This document shows positions 9,528 to 17,136 of a stretch of DNA of 64,000 bases, in pieces. Position 1 is the stretch's first letter; every line of letters starts with the position of its first letter. The notes beneath the pieces were generated by a model. The model saw only the letters and a list, made by a program, of their open reading frames with translations, was not told where the DNA came from and searched no databases. Origin of the DNA: Paraburkholderia franconis (lineage in GTDB: Bacteria; Pseudomonadota; Gammaproteobacteria; Burkholderiales; Burkholderiaceae); contig NZ_WHNP01000004.1 of assembly GCF_009362735.1 (NCBI RefSeq), positions 186,001 to 250,000 of the forward strand, in the 5' to 3' direction. Position numbers and translations under genes: made by a program.

Positions 9528-10092
9528 TTTCTCTGTTTCCGAAGCCCCGAATTACTTATGCCGGCTTACGCCGTTTTGGTCTTATGCCCCCGCCGGACAC
9601 TGAAGATCTCCGGCGTCAAGTTGAGTGCAGATACAACAGCCAATCTTTGATACAGGACGTTACATTTCGTAACAGCTTGGGCGGAATTGTATGAACAGGT
9701 TTTACAAAAATCAATCCCTGTCTCAAAAAAAAGATACGACAAAACAACGGTAATTTCGGTAACTCTTTCATGTCGTCGTCATAATCGGCTGATAGCGCGA
9801 AAACGTTTGCCGTGGACCGCCCGCAAACCCTTATGAGACAAGGTGTTGAGCAATTTCTTCCGATTTGCTCGCGCGTCGTCCGTTATCCGTGCTTATGCGA
9901 AATCGATATGAATTTTGGAAAGCAGAGAGAAAGAAACCGCAAAACCGGCAGGTAAAAAATACGCTGCCGGATGGCGGTTCAGGGATAACCCGAGATGTAA
10001 CAAAAACAGGCGGAAGGCAGTTACAAATCCGGGGATTTTGTAACCGGTTTGGACGAACCCTGTTACAGAATTCGGTGAAAGTTTGCAGCAGG
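9528..10092. promoter_or_regulatory. flhDC upstream regulatory region with repeated GTTAC/GTAAC half-sites
   Basis: No convincing gene lies here, and the composition is clearly more AT-rich than its surroundings. I count seven GTTAC or GTAAC pentamers: 9659-9663, 9669-9673, 9759-9763, 9997-10001, 10020-10024, 10040-10044 and 10062-10066. Two pairs form inverted repeats. One is GTTACATTTCGTAAC (9659-9673); the other is an imperfect palindrome at 10020-10044 with arms GTTACAAA and TTTTGTAAC. The region serves flhD leftwards and borders the 3' end of the yeeE gene. A 115-codon frame at 9865-10212 runs into yeeE antisense and is not taken as a gene. Confidence 0.6.
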
Positions 10093-11307
10093 TCAGCAGC
10101 CGGTCGGGCGGACGCGTTCGACTTCGAGTCCGAAAACGGGGCGCAGGCGCGTGCCGATCACGTTGCCCGCGAACGCGGCGGCGAGCCACAGCCAGCCATG
10201 CAAGCTGCCTGACACGATGCCGCTGAAATAAGCGCCGATATTACAACCATAGGCCAGGCGGGCCCCGTAGCCGAGCAGCAGGCCGCCGGCGACGGCCGCG
10301 ACGAGCGAGCGTGCGGGCAGCCGCCAGACAGGCGCGTAGCGGCCGGCCAGAGCCGCCGCAGCCATCGCGCCGAGGATGATCCCCGCATCCATCACACTCG
10401 TCACATCGCGGGTGACGGGCGCCGCGAGCGCCGCCGCATTCGCATGGGCGTTCCAGTACGGCCAGTTGGCGACGTCGATGCCCGCCACCAAAAAGAGCTT
10501 CGCGCCCCACAGCGCGAATGCCGACGTCACCCCCCACGGACGGCCCGACAGCGCGAGCGTCGCGAAGTTGAGCAGCGCGAGCGCGATCGCACCCGCGAAC
10601 AACGGCCACGGCCCGTGCAGTCACGGCGATGCGCTGGCGGCGCGCAACGGCTCGTCGACGAGTCGCCCGTGACGGCGCCGCTCGATCGCGACGGTCAGCG
10701 CGGCGATCGCCGCGAAGATCGCCAGGTTGATCGCGATGGCCCAGCCCGCGCCGAGCGTCGTCACGAGCGAAGTCGGCTTGAGCGACGGCAGCGCGGTCCA
10801 GAACGGCATATGCGCGGTCGCAACGACGGAACCGACGACGAACGCGGCGAGCGTCACGAGCATGCGGGTGCTGCCGCCGCCGACGGTATACAGCGTGCCC
10901 GACGCGCATCCGCCGCCGAGCTGCATGCCGATGCCGAACATGAACGCGCCGACTACGACGGACGTGCCCGCCGGCGATACCAGGCCCGCAACGGGATGGC
11001 CGAACAGCGACCCCGCCGACAGCGCCGGGAAGAACAGCAGCACGCCGATGGCGAGCATCAGCATCTGCGCGCGCAGGCCCGCGCCGCGGCCGTCGGCGAC
11101 GAACACGCGCCACGCCGACGTGAAGCCGAACGCCGCGTGATACAGCGACATGCCGAGCAACGCGCCGACTGCATAGAGGGCCGCCTGGCGGCCGCTGACG
11201 GTATGCGCGAGATAGACCGCGCCGAGCGCGATCAGGAGGAGGGAGAAGGCGAGCGGCTTCGGATTGATGTCAAAGCGGCGCGGAAGCGGTGTAGCGAGAT
11301 CGGACAT
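10093..11307 (-). pseudogene. YeeE/YedE-family sulfur-compound transporter, interrupted by an in-frame TGA
   Basis: The minus-strand frame starting at ATG 11307 encodes a multi-TM YeeE/YedE (TsuA-type) membrane protein. It is interrupted at 10621-10623 by a TGA and then continues in the same frame, with the second half of the family intact, to 10093. The N-terminal part carries GGGCASGTLYTVGGGS and the C-terminal part AYGCNIGAYFSGI, both family Cys motifs thought to handle thiosulfate or other sulfur ions. The two halves total about 400 residues, the size of an intact homologue. A TTG at 10602 could re-initiate the second half. A recent nonsense mutation, a sequencing error or readthrough are all possible. 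Confidence 0.75.
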
Positions 11308-11429
11308 GAGAAACGTTGGACGAGCGTGTGAGTCGTACAGTGCGGTGCAGTGCGCGCGCGCCGTGCTGGGCGGCATGGCGCCGCGACCCGTGTTGATGGA
11401 AATGCGGCCTCGTCTGCGTGCTTGCAACT

Positions 11430-11583
11430 GAAGCGCGACGGAAGCTCAACCGAAGCTCAACCGAAGCTCAACCGAAGCTCAACCGAAGCTCAACCGAAGC
11501 TCAACCGAAGCTCAACCGAAGCTCAACCGAAGCTCAACCGAAGCTCAACCGAAGCTCAACCGAAGCTCAACCGAAGCGCGACC
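11430..11583. repeat. Tandem array of an 11-bp repeat, 12 perfect copies, in a gene-free stretch
   Basis: The unit GAAGCTCAACC is repeated twelve times without a mismatch from 11441 to 11572, with degenerate copies at each edge (GAAGCGCGACG at 11430, GAAGCGCGACC at 11573). It lies in the 399-base gap (11308-11706) between the yeeE start and the 3' end of the oxygenase gene. Because 11 is not a multiple of 3, plus-strand frames read through it as an 11-residue EAQPKLNRSST repeat. There is no ribosome-binding site or conserved flank, so I do not call it coding. The unit is close to one helical turn, so each copy faces the same side of the DNA. The rest of the gap shows no gene. Confidence 0.95.
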
Positions 11584-11706
11584 GAAGGCCAGTGGAAAAA
11601 CATATCACGTTAAGCCTGATGATGCCGAGCGCGCCTCGTCCCCCTATAGCGGCTCTGAATAGAGGCACGCGAGCGCTCGCAGCGGCGCAGATGCATGCCC
11701 GCGCAC

Positions 11707-12582
11707 TCAAGTTGCGTCATGAAAGATGATGCCTAGCGTGTGCCGATGGCCAGCGTGCAGCCGGCTCACACCATGGCGCATGTTCACGCGATACGCGCCG
11801 CGCGTGCCCTGCACGGGCCGGTGATGCACGGCGAACAGCACGGCATCGCCCTTGCGCAGCGGCACGACTTCGACGCGCGACTGCATCCGCGGACGCTGCT
11901 CCGTCAACACGAACTCGCCGCCCGTGAAGTCCTTGCCGGGCTCGGACAGCAGGATCGCGAGCTGGATCGGGAAGACGTGCTCGCCGTACAGGTCCTGATG
12001 CAGGCAGTTGAAGTCACCCGCCGCGTACTGGAGGATCAGCGGCGTCGGACGCGACTGGCCCGCTTCGTGGCAGCGTCGCAGGAAGGCGGCATGTGTCGGC
12101 GGATAGCGCACGTCGATGCGTAGCGTCTGGTTCCATCCGTTCGCGATGGGCGCGAGACGCGGATAGATCGCCGTGCGCAACGCCCCGACGACATCGGGCA
12201 ACGGATAGCCGTAGTACTTGTATTCGCCGCGTCCGAAGCCGTGCCGCGCCATCACGACGCGGCTGCGGTACAGGTCGTCGCGCGTGTAGAGCGCGCTGAG
12301 CGTGTCGCACTCGTCGGCGCGCAGCAAGTCTTGCAGCATCGCGCAGCCGTGCGTGTCGAGCTCGCCTGCGGCGCGCGTCCAGTCGATTGCGTCGATGCGC
12401 GGCCCGATCGACTGAGCCGTGGCGATCGCGGGCGCGGGGCTGGGCGCGTCGTTGCGCGTGGCCTTGTGTGCGGGCTTGCGCGCGTTGTTGTCCGGCGGCG
12501 TGTCGAGGTCGAACAGCGCGGCTTGTGTGTCGAATGAGGCTTCCTGCATGAGCGGCTCCGTGACGGCTTTTGCCGTGTCCAT
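11707..12582 (-). CDS. 2OG-Fe(II) dioxygenase family protein (DUF2086/Oxygenase-NA-like)
   Basis: This 291-residue protein has the double-stranded beta-helix iron motif HQD in NCLHQDLYGEHVFP and a distal H/R pair in NMRHGVSRLHAGHRH, as expected for Fe(II)/2-oxoglutarate oxygenases. The block HGFGRGEYKYYGYPLP recalls a bacterial family proposed, without much direct proof, to act on damaged DNA. Residues 1-60 are low complexity and probably disordered. I chose ATG 12582 (MDTAKAV) over the longer frame starting at 12618. It may be co-transcribed with the GNAT and XRE genes upstream. The substrate is unknown. Confidence 0.75.
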   Translation of the reverse strand: MDTAKAVTEPLMQEASFDTQAALFDLDTPPDNNARKPAHKATRNDAPSPAPAIATAQSIGPRIDAIDWTRAAGELDTHGCAMLQDLLRADECDTLSALYTRDDLYRSRVVMARHGFGRGEYKYYGYPLPDVVGALRTAIYPRLAPIANGWNQTLRIDVRYPPTHAAFLRRCHEAGQSRPTPLILQYAAGDFNCLHQDLYGEHVFPIQLAILLSEPGKDFTGGEFVLTEQRPRMQSRVEVVPLRKGDAVLFAVHHRPVQGTRGAYRVNMRHGVSRLHAGHRHTLGIIFHDAT

Positions 12583-12647
12583 GCCGCTTAGTCTACGCAG
12601 ACGGGCGTCCGCAAACACTCCGGGTCTTGCTCTGTTATTCGCCAGCG

Positions 12648-13202
12648 TTATTCGCCTGCGAGTGGCGCCGATACGTCGATGAACCGCACCATCAGATCGG
12701 CGTCGTGATACGTGCCGTCGACATAGAGCGCATCAGGTTCGCATCCATACACGCGAAAGCCGAGCGATGCGTACAGTGCGCGGGCGGACGCGTTCGCGCT
12801 CGTGACGAGCAGCGCGATCTGCCGCAGTCCGTCGATCTGCGCGGCGCGCGTGAGCAGCTCCGTCAACAGCGCGCGTCCGACGCCCTGTCCCGCCGCTTCG
12901 TCCGCGACGTACATGCCGATCACGAAGCCCTTGTGCCGTTCCTTCTGCCGCGTCTCGCACATCAGTCCGACGGTGCCGACGAGCGCGCCATCCGTCGACG
13001 AAAACGCACCCAGCAGAAAGTTGCCGGGCGCCGCATGCGTGCCGGCGAGCATCGCGTCGTGCTGCGACGGGCCGCGCTCGACCGCTTCGTCGTAGCTTTG
13101 CCCGAACGCGGCGGGATGCGCCTTCAGCCCGCGCAGACGCAGCGCAAAAAACGCGTCGCGATCGGCGGGGCCCAGCAGGCGAATCGTGACCTCCGAAACC
13201 AT
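12648..13202 (-). CDS. GNAT-family N-acetyltransferase
   Basis: This 184-residue single-domain acetyltransferase has the acetyl-CoA pyrophosphate-binding motif A: VADEAAGQGVGRALL followed by the ANASARALYASLGFRVYG segment typical of GNATs. The substrate cannot be told from sequence. Its start lies 9 bases after the stop of the XRE regulator gene, so the two are very likely one transcript under control of that regulator. Confidence 0.88.
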   Translation of the reverse strand: MVSEVTIRLLGPADRDAFFALRLRGLKAHPAAFGQSYDEAVERGPSQHDAMLAGTHAAPGNFLLGAFSSTDGALVGTVGLMCETRQKERHKGFVIGMYVADEAAGQGVGRALLTELLTRAAQIDGLRQIALLVTSANASARALYASLGFRVYGCEPDALYVDGTYHDADLMVRFIDVSAPLAGE

Positions 13203-13211
13203 GCGCGGCCC

Positions 13212-14081
13212 TCAGGAAGTCGCGGCGACGGACGCCGCGCGCGCATCCGCGAACTTGCGCAGCGCTTCGCCCGTTTGCGGATCGGCGGGGAAGAACGCCT
13301 CGATCGCCAGTTCCGACAGCGTCACGTCGACGGGCGTGCCGAACACGGTCGTCGTGCTGAAGAACGACAGCACGCCGAGTTCCGTGCGCAGGCGCAGCGG
13401 CACGGCGATCTGCTCGAGCGTGCAGGCGTGGCTCTCGTCGGCGGGCTCGGCGTTCGGCGGCGTCGGGTAAGCGGCGAGCTCGTCGTAGAGCGCGGCGAGC
13501 GCCGAGTCGGCGCTCACGTCGATCTGCCGCTGCAGGCGCGACAGCAGGTGCGCGCGCCATGCATGCCAGTTGGCGATCTGCGACGCGATGCCGTCCGGAT
13601 GCATCGAAAGACGCAGCGCGTTGACGGGCGCTTCGAGCAGCGCGGGCTTCGCGCTCGTCAGCAACGGCGCGAGCGCGCTGTTCGCGGCGACGATCGTCCA
13701 GTGCCGGTCGACGGCCGCGGCCGGGAAGGGCTCGTGACCCTTGAGCACGAGATCGACGGCTTCGCGCGCCGCACCCAGTTGCGGATCGCTCAGCTGACGC
13801 TCGCGGTAGAGCGGCGCGTAACCGGCCGCGACGAGCAGCGCATTTCGCGAGCGCAGCGGCACGTCGAGCCGCTCGGCGAGATGCATGACCATCTCGCGGC
13901 TCGGCAGCGCGCGGCCCGATTCGACGAAGCTCAGATGGCGCGTCGAAATGTCGGCTTCCGAGGCGAGCAGCAACTGGCTCATCCGGCGACGCTGACGCCA
14001 CTCGCGCAGCATGTCGCCGACGGTGCGGCTCATCGGGGGAGCGCCGGACGGCGCGCGGAGGGGGGCGGTGATCGTGTCCAT
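13212..14081 (-). CDS. XRE-family regulator with MmyB-like ligand-binding domain
   Basis: An N-terminal helix-turn-helix (MLREWRQRRRMSQLLLASEADIS, residues about 24-46, continuing RHLSFVESGRALPS) is followed by an MmyB-like domain (WTIVAANSALAPLL and later TLSELAIEAFFPAD). The length of 289 residues fits this regulator class, which often represses adjacent oxidoreductase or small-molecule genes. I chose ATG 14081 because the longer frame would read through an operator-like palindrome at 14116-14132. That palindrome sits at its own promoter, suggesting autoregulation. A matching copy lies upstream of the NTF2-like gene. Confidence 0.88.
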   Translation of the reverse strand: MDTITAPLRAPSGAPPMSRTVGDMLREWRQRRRMSQLLLASEADISTRHLSFVESGRALPSREMVMHLAERLDVPLRSRNALLVAAGYAPLYRERQLSDPQLGAAREAVDLVLKGHEPFPAAAVDRHWTIVAANSALAPLLTSAKPALLEAPVNALRLSMHPDGIASQIANWHAWRAHLLSRLQRQIDVSADSALAALYDELAAYPTPPNAEPADESHACTLEQIAVPLRLRTELGVLSFFSTTTVFGTPVDVTLSELAIEAFFPADPQTGEALRKFADARAASVAATS

Positions 14082-14115
14082 GCCGACGATGATAGCCAAA
14101 GCGCGCCACGATTCC

Positions 14116-14132
14116 ATTACCCGTGAGGTAAT
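14116..14132. promoter_or_regulatory. 17-bp operator-like palindrome at the XRE regulator promoter
   Basis: ATTACCCGTGAGGTAAT has inverted arms ATTACC/GGTAAT with a 5-base centre. It lies 35 bases upstream of the XRE start and upstream of the divergent small gene at 14254. Read on the minus strand it is ATTACCTCACGGGTAAT, matching the site at 14581-14597 at 15 of 17 positions. Confidence 0.7.
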
Positions 14133-14253
14133 GTGCGCGCCGCGCATGAGTGGCCTGCGAGTCCGGCCCGCGGCTCAAGATGGCGCGCCCCGATCGCTGA
14201 CGCGCGCAAACGCGGTCATACTGGAGACCCTTGCTACCGTCGCGGAGGCGAAC

Positions 14254-14508
14254 ATGTGGGACAAGATCGAGCACAACGGACGTGAAGTCTGGGTCCTCCC
14301 TGTCACGGCCTATGGGCCGCCCGTGCCGGAAACCGTGTGGCACTACATCGGCTACGTTTGCCGGCATGGCGCGGATGCGCATCTGGAAGGGCAAAGCCAG
14401 CGCTTTCAGGAACTCGTCGCGACGTTCCGCAGCGAAGAAGAGGCCCGCGAAGCCGGGTATGACGAGGGCCGGCGGCTCGCTGACGGACTTTCCGGTGCGA
14501 AGGGCTAG
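14254..14508 (+). CDS. Small uncharacterised protein, 84 residues
   Basis: The ATG at 14254 has CGGAGG 6 bases upstream, a good ribosome-binding site. The frame is open upstream, but the start is set by that site. The protein is soluble, with an aromatic N-terminal half (VWVLPVTAYGPPVPETVWHYIGYV) and an acidic/basic helical C-terminal half (FRSEEEAREAGYDEGRRLADGL). I recognise no family. It lies divergently from the XRE regulator and between the two operator-like palindromes, so it may belong to the same regulon. Confidence 0.7.
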   Translation: MWDKIEHNGREVWVLPVTAYGPPVPETVWHYIGYVCRHGADAHLEGQSQRFQELVATFRSEEEAREAGYDEGRRLADGLSGAKG

Positions 14509-14580
14509 CGCGCCGTCCGCAAAGCTTCACATCTTTCCCACCGCACCAGTGTCCGTCAACGATGCTGGTGCCGAGCGATC

Positions 14581-14597
14581 ATTACCTCCCGCGTAAT
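14581..14597. promoter_or_regulatory. Second 17-bp operator-like palindrome, upstream of the NTF2-like gene
   Basis: ATTACCTCCCGCGTAAT has arms ATTAC/GTAAT and differs from the reverse complement of the 14116-14132 site at only two positions. It lies about 100 bases before the gene at 14699, a promoter-like position, so that gene is a likely target of the XRE/MmyB-type regulator. Confidence 0.7.
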
Positions 14598-14698
14598 CGA
14601 CTCGCGTACGTTCATCGACGAATCTTCAGTCCGAGGCCGCCGCCAACATGATGCACGCGGCGCACGTCTCGACCCTCCACCGACTGAAGGAGTCTCTG

Positions 14699-15067
14699 AT
14701 GAACGCGCATACCGCACTGATCGACCGTTACTTCGACGCCTGGAACGAAACCGACGCCGGCCGCCGCCGCGAGCTGATCGCGGCGGCGTGGGCGAAGGAC
14801 GCCGCTTACGCCGATCCCCTGCTGACGGGCGACGGACACGACGGCATCGACGCGATGATTCGCGCCGTCCATGAGCGCTTTCCTCATCACACGTTTCGCC
14901 GCACGACGCAGGTCGACGGCTTCGCGAACCGTCTGCGCTTCTCGTGGGAACTGCTGACGCCGTCGGGTGCTTCGATCGTGAAGGGCTCGGACTTCGGCGT
15001 CGTCGATGCGGCCGGGCGGCTGCAGGCCGTCACGGGCTTTCTCGACGAGGCGCCTGGCGCCGCGTGA
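14699..15067 (+). CDS. NTF2/SnoaL-like family protein
   Basis: A 122-residue cone-fold protein of the nuclear transport factor 2/SnoaL type. The N-terminal helix LIDRYFDAWNETDAGRR, the central AYADPLLTGDGHDGIDAM segment and the terminal DFGVVDAAGRLQAVTGFLD strand are typical. Such proteins act as small isomerases, hydrolases or binding proteins; the ligand here is unknown. AAGGAG 6 bases before the ATG decides the start. The upstream operator-like palindrome links it to the XRE/MmyB-type regulator. Confidence 0.82.
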   Translation: MNAHTALIDRYFDAWNETDAGRRRELIAAAWAKDAAYADPLLTGDGHDGIDAMIRAVHERFPHHTFRRTTQVDGFANRLRFSWELLTPSGASIVKGSDFGVVDAAGRLQAVTGFLDEAPGAA

Positions 15068-15132
15068 CGTGTTATCTGAGGCGTTACCTGACGCGTTACC
15101 GTCCGTCCCGCGCACACAAGAGGAGAAAAATC

Positions 15133-15366
15133 ATGCATGAGCCTGCCGTCACGTCGAACCCCGCCGCGTACGAACGCGTGCAGGACGCAATCGATACGGC
15201 ATCGGGCGTCGTCGCCGGATTCGCGCTGCTCGCGGGCACCCGCGCGTTCACGTTCATCGCGCTTGTCGCGTGGCGCGAGCCCGTGCTCGGCGGCGCGGGG
15301 CTCATGCTGCTCGCGCTCGTCGGCTGGATCAGATGGTGCTGGCGCGGCGACGTGCGGCCGGCGTAG
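15133..15366 (+). CDS. Small membrane protein, 77 residues
   Basis: The ATG at 15133 follows an AGGAG at 15120-15124. The first 24 residues are polar; the rest holds two probable TM segments (GVVAGFALLAGTRAFTFIALVA and VLGGAGLMLLALVGWIRW, interrupted by a short turn). I recognise no family. The 65-base gap upstream contains three GTTAY pentamers spaced exactly 12 bases apart (15071, 15083, 15095). It is probably expressed with its neighbours, but no specific role can be given. Confidence 0.65.
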   Translation: MHEPAVTSNPAAYERVQDAIDTASGVVAGFALLAGTRAFTFIALVAWREPVLGGAGLMLLALVGWIRWCWRGDVRPA

Positions 15367-15432
15367 GGCGTCGCGTACAATCGATCCCTCCGTCCCCTCG
15401 CGCAGCGACGCGCTGCGCCGAAGCGCTGCATC

Positions 15433-16995
15433 ATGAATCACGATATCGCCCAACGGCTCGCAGACGCGCAGCAGAAGTTCACGGCCGGCCATTTCGACGG
15501 AGCCGCTGCGCTGCTGCACGACATTCTGTCGATCGAGCCGGATCACAACGAGGCGCTCGAAGCGCTCGGTTACGTCGCCGCGAAACAGGGCGATTACGCG
15601 CGCGCCGCGGACTATGCGATGCGTGCCGCGCAACCTGCATCGACGAATGCGCAGCAACTGCATTTCGCCGCGCACCTTTGCCAGATGGCCGGGCGTCACG
15701 CGGATGCCGTCATGCTGTTCGATCGCGTTCTCGCCGCTTATCCCGATCACGCCGAAGCGCTGCATGGCGCGGCGATGTCGCTCGTGCAAACGGGCGATCA
15801 CGAGGGCGCGCTGCAATACCTCGCGCGGCTCACGCAGCGCTATCCGCGATCCGCGGAGGCGCACTACAACCGAGGCACGCTTCTCGGCCAGATGGAGCGC
15901 CATGAAGAAGAACTCGCGGCATATCGTCAGGCGATCGCGCTGAAGCCGAATTTCGTGCGCGCCCATGTGAACCTCGGCGTCGCGCTGCGCGATCTGCATC
16001 GCTTCGACGAAGCGTTGCAGCAGTTCAAGAAGGCCTTGTCGATCGACCCCAACGATGCGGGCGCGCGCACCAACCGCGCACAGACCAATCTGCTGCTCGG
16101 CGAATTCGAGCATGGCTGGCGCGAGTACGAGTGGCGCTGGCTCGACGGCACGATGAGCCACGGCCTGCCCGACGCAACGCTGTGGACGGGCAAGCAGCCG
16201 CTCGAACACAAGACCGTGCTCGTGCATGGCGAGCAGGGCTACGGCGATACGCTGCAGTTCATCCGCTTCGTCGACCGCTTGAGCGCGAAAGGGGCGCGGG
16301 TCATCGTGCGCGTTCAGGACGCATTGCTGCCGCTGTTGCACGGCTATCCGGGCGCAGCGGACGTGATCGGCGAAACGGCGCCGCTGCCCGCGTTCGACTA
16401 TCACATTCCGATGCTGAGCCTCGGGTTTGCGCTCAAGATTCGCGAGGCCCATTTCGTCGGCGAGAGTCCGTACGTTCACGCAGATCAGCAGTGGGTCGAG
16501 CAATGGGACGACGTGTTCAGGCAAGGCGGTACCAGACTGCGCGTCGGTATCGTGTGGTCGGGCAGCCGCACGCATCTGAACGACCGCAACCGTTCGATTC
16601 CGCTTGAGCAACTGTCGCCGCTGTTCGATGCGAATGCGCAGTTCGTCTCGCTGGTGAAGGACGTGCGCGACATCGATCGCGCGGGCATCGACGAGCTCGT
16701 GCAGCGCGGGGTGTTACGCGACGTGTCCGATCGCCTGACGACGTTCGCGGACACGGCCGCGCTCGTCACGCAACTCGATCTCGTGATCTCCGTCGATACG
16801 GCCGTCGCGCATCTCGCCGGCGCGCTCAGCAAGCCCGTATGGCTCGCGTTGCCGTTTACGCCCGACTGGCGCTGGCAACTGAATCGCGACGACAGTCCGT
16901 GGTATCCGCACATGCGCCTCTTCCGTCAGTCGAAGCGCAACGACTGGAGCGACGTCGTGCAGAGTCTGCAAGCGGCGTTAGAAGCGCGGGCCTAA
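15433..16995 (+). CDS. TPR-repeat protein with C-terminal glycosyltransferase-like domain
   Basis: This 520-residue protein begins with about seven tetratricopeptide repeats (residues about 5-240, for example EALEALGYVAAKQGDYARAADYA and VRAHVNLGVALRDLHRFDEAL). The C-terminal domain of about 270 residues resembles GT9/GT41-like glycosyltransferases: VLVHGEQGYGDTLQFIRFV, then GIVWSGSRTHLNDRNRSIPL, then DLVISVDTAVAHLAGALSKPVWL. That arrangement is common in bacterial proteins suspected of glycosylating flagellin or other surface proteins. The acceptor is unknown. It lacks a signal peptide, so the protein is probably cytoplasmic. Confidence 0.82.
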   Translation: MNHDIAQRLADAQQKFTAGHFDGAAALLHDILSIEPDHNEALEALGYVAAKQGDYARAADYAMRAAQPASTNAQQLHFAAHLCQMAGRHADAVMLFDRVLAAYPDHAEALHGAAMSLVQTGDHEGALQYLARLTQRYPRSAEAHYNRGTLLGQMERHEEELAAYRQAIALKPNFVRAHVNLGVALRDLHRFDEALQQFKKALSIDPNDAGARTNRAQTNLLLGEFEHGWREYEWRWLDGTMSHGLPDATLWTGKQPLEHKTVLVHGEQGYGDTLQFIRFVDRLSAKGARVIVRVQDALLPLLHGYPGAADVIGETAPLPAFDYHIPMLSLGFALKIREAHFVGESPYVHADQQWVEQWDDVFRQGGTRLRVGIVWSGSRTHLNDRNRSIPLEQLSPLFDANAQFVSLVKDVRDIDRAGIDELVQRGVLRDVSDRLTTFADTAALVTQLDLVISVDTAVAHLAGALSKPVWLALPFTPDWRWQLNRDDSPWYPHMRLFRQSKRNDWSDVVQSLQAALEARA

Positions 16996-17038
16996 ATGCA
17001 GTGCGATCGCGCATCGCGGGCATAAAAAAAAAGCGCTT

Positions 17039-17089
17039 TGAACTGCACTCAAAAGTTGGACGCGAATCCAAACTTTAGCGTGCAGTTCA
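17039..17089. repeat. 51-bp palindrome resembling two inverted IS3-type ends
   Basis: A perfect 9-bp outer arm GAACTGCAC/GTGCAGTTC (17040-17048 and 17080-17088, 10 bp counting the flanking T/A) encloses AAAGTTGG/CCAAACTTT with a one-base bulge around an 8-base centre. TGAACTGCA plus AGTTGGA resembles the tips of IS3-family elements common in Burkholderiales. The structure could be two IS ends left head to head, a tiny MITE, or simply a terminator between the convergent TPR and small heat-shock genes. No transposase is present. Confidence 0.6.
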
Positions 17090-17136
17090 CTCGCGAGTGC
17101 TCCGTTTTCGTTCATCCATTCATTCAGGCAAACGCG

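Noticed and set aside
9865..10212. 115-codon plus-strand frame upstream of flhDC
   Set aside because: It runs into the antisense of the yeeE 3' end, lacks a ribosome-binding site and shows no domain.
10621..10623. Selenocysteine decoding of the in-frame TGA in the YeeE/YedE gene
   Set aside because: The TGA lies in a polar inter-half linker, not in the Cys motifs, and no clear selenocysteine-insertion hairpin was recognised just downstream; a nonsense change is simpler.
11430..11583. CRISPR array
   Set aside because: Direct 11-bp units abut with no spacers, and no cas genes are present.
11350..11729. Overlapping plus-strand open frames through the 11-bp repeat array (EAQPKLNRSST-type repeat peptides)
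   Set aside because: Any 11-bp repeat without stops is open in all three frames; no ribosome-binding site or conserved flanking sequence supports expression.
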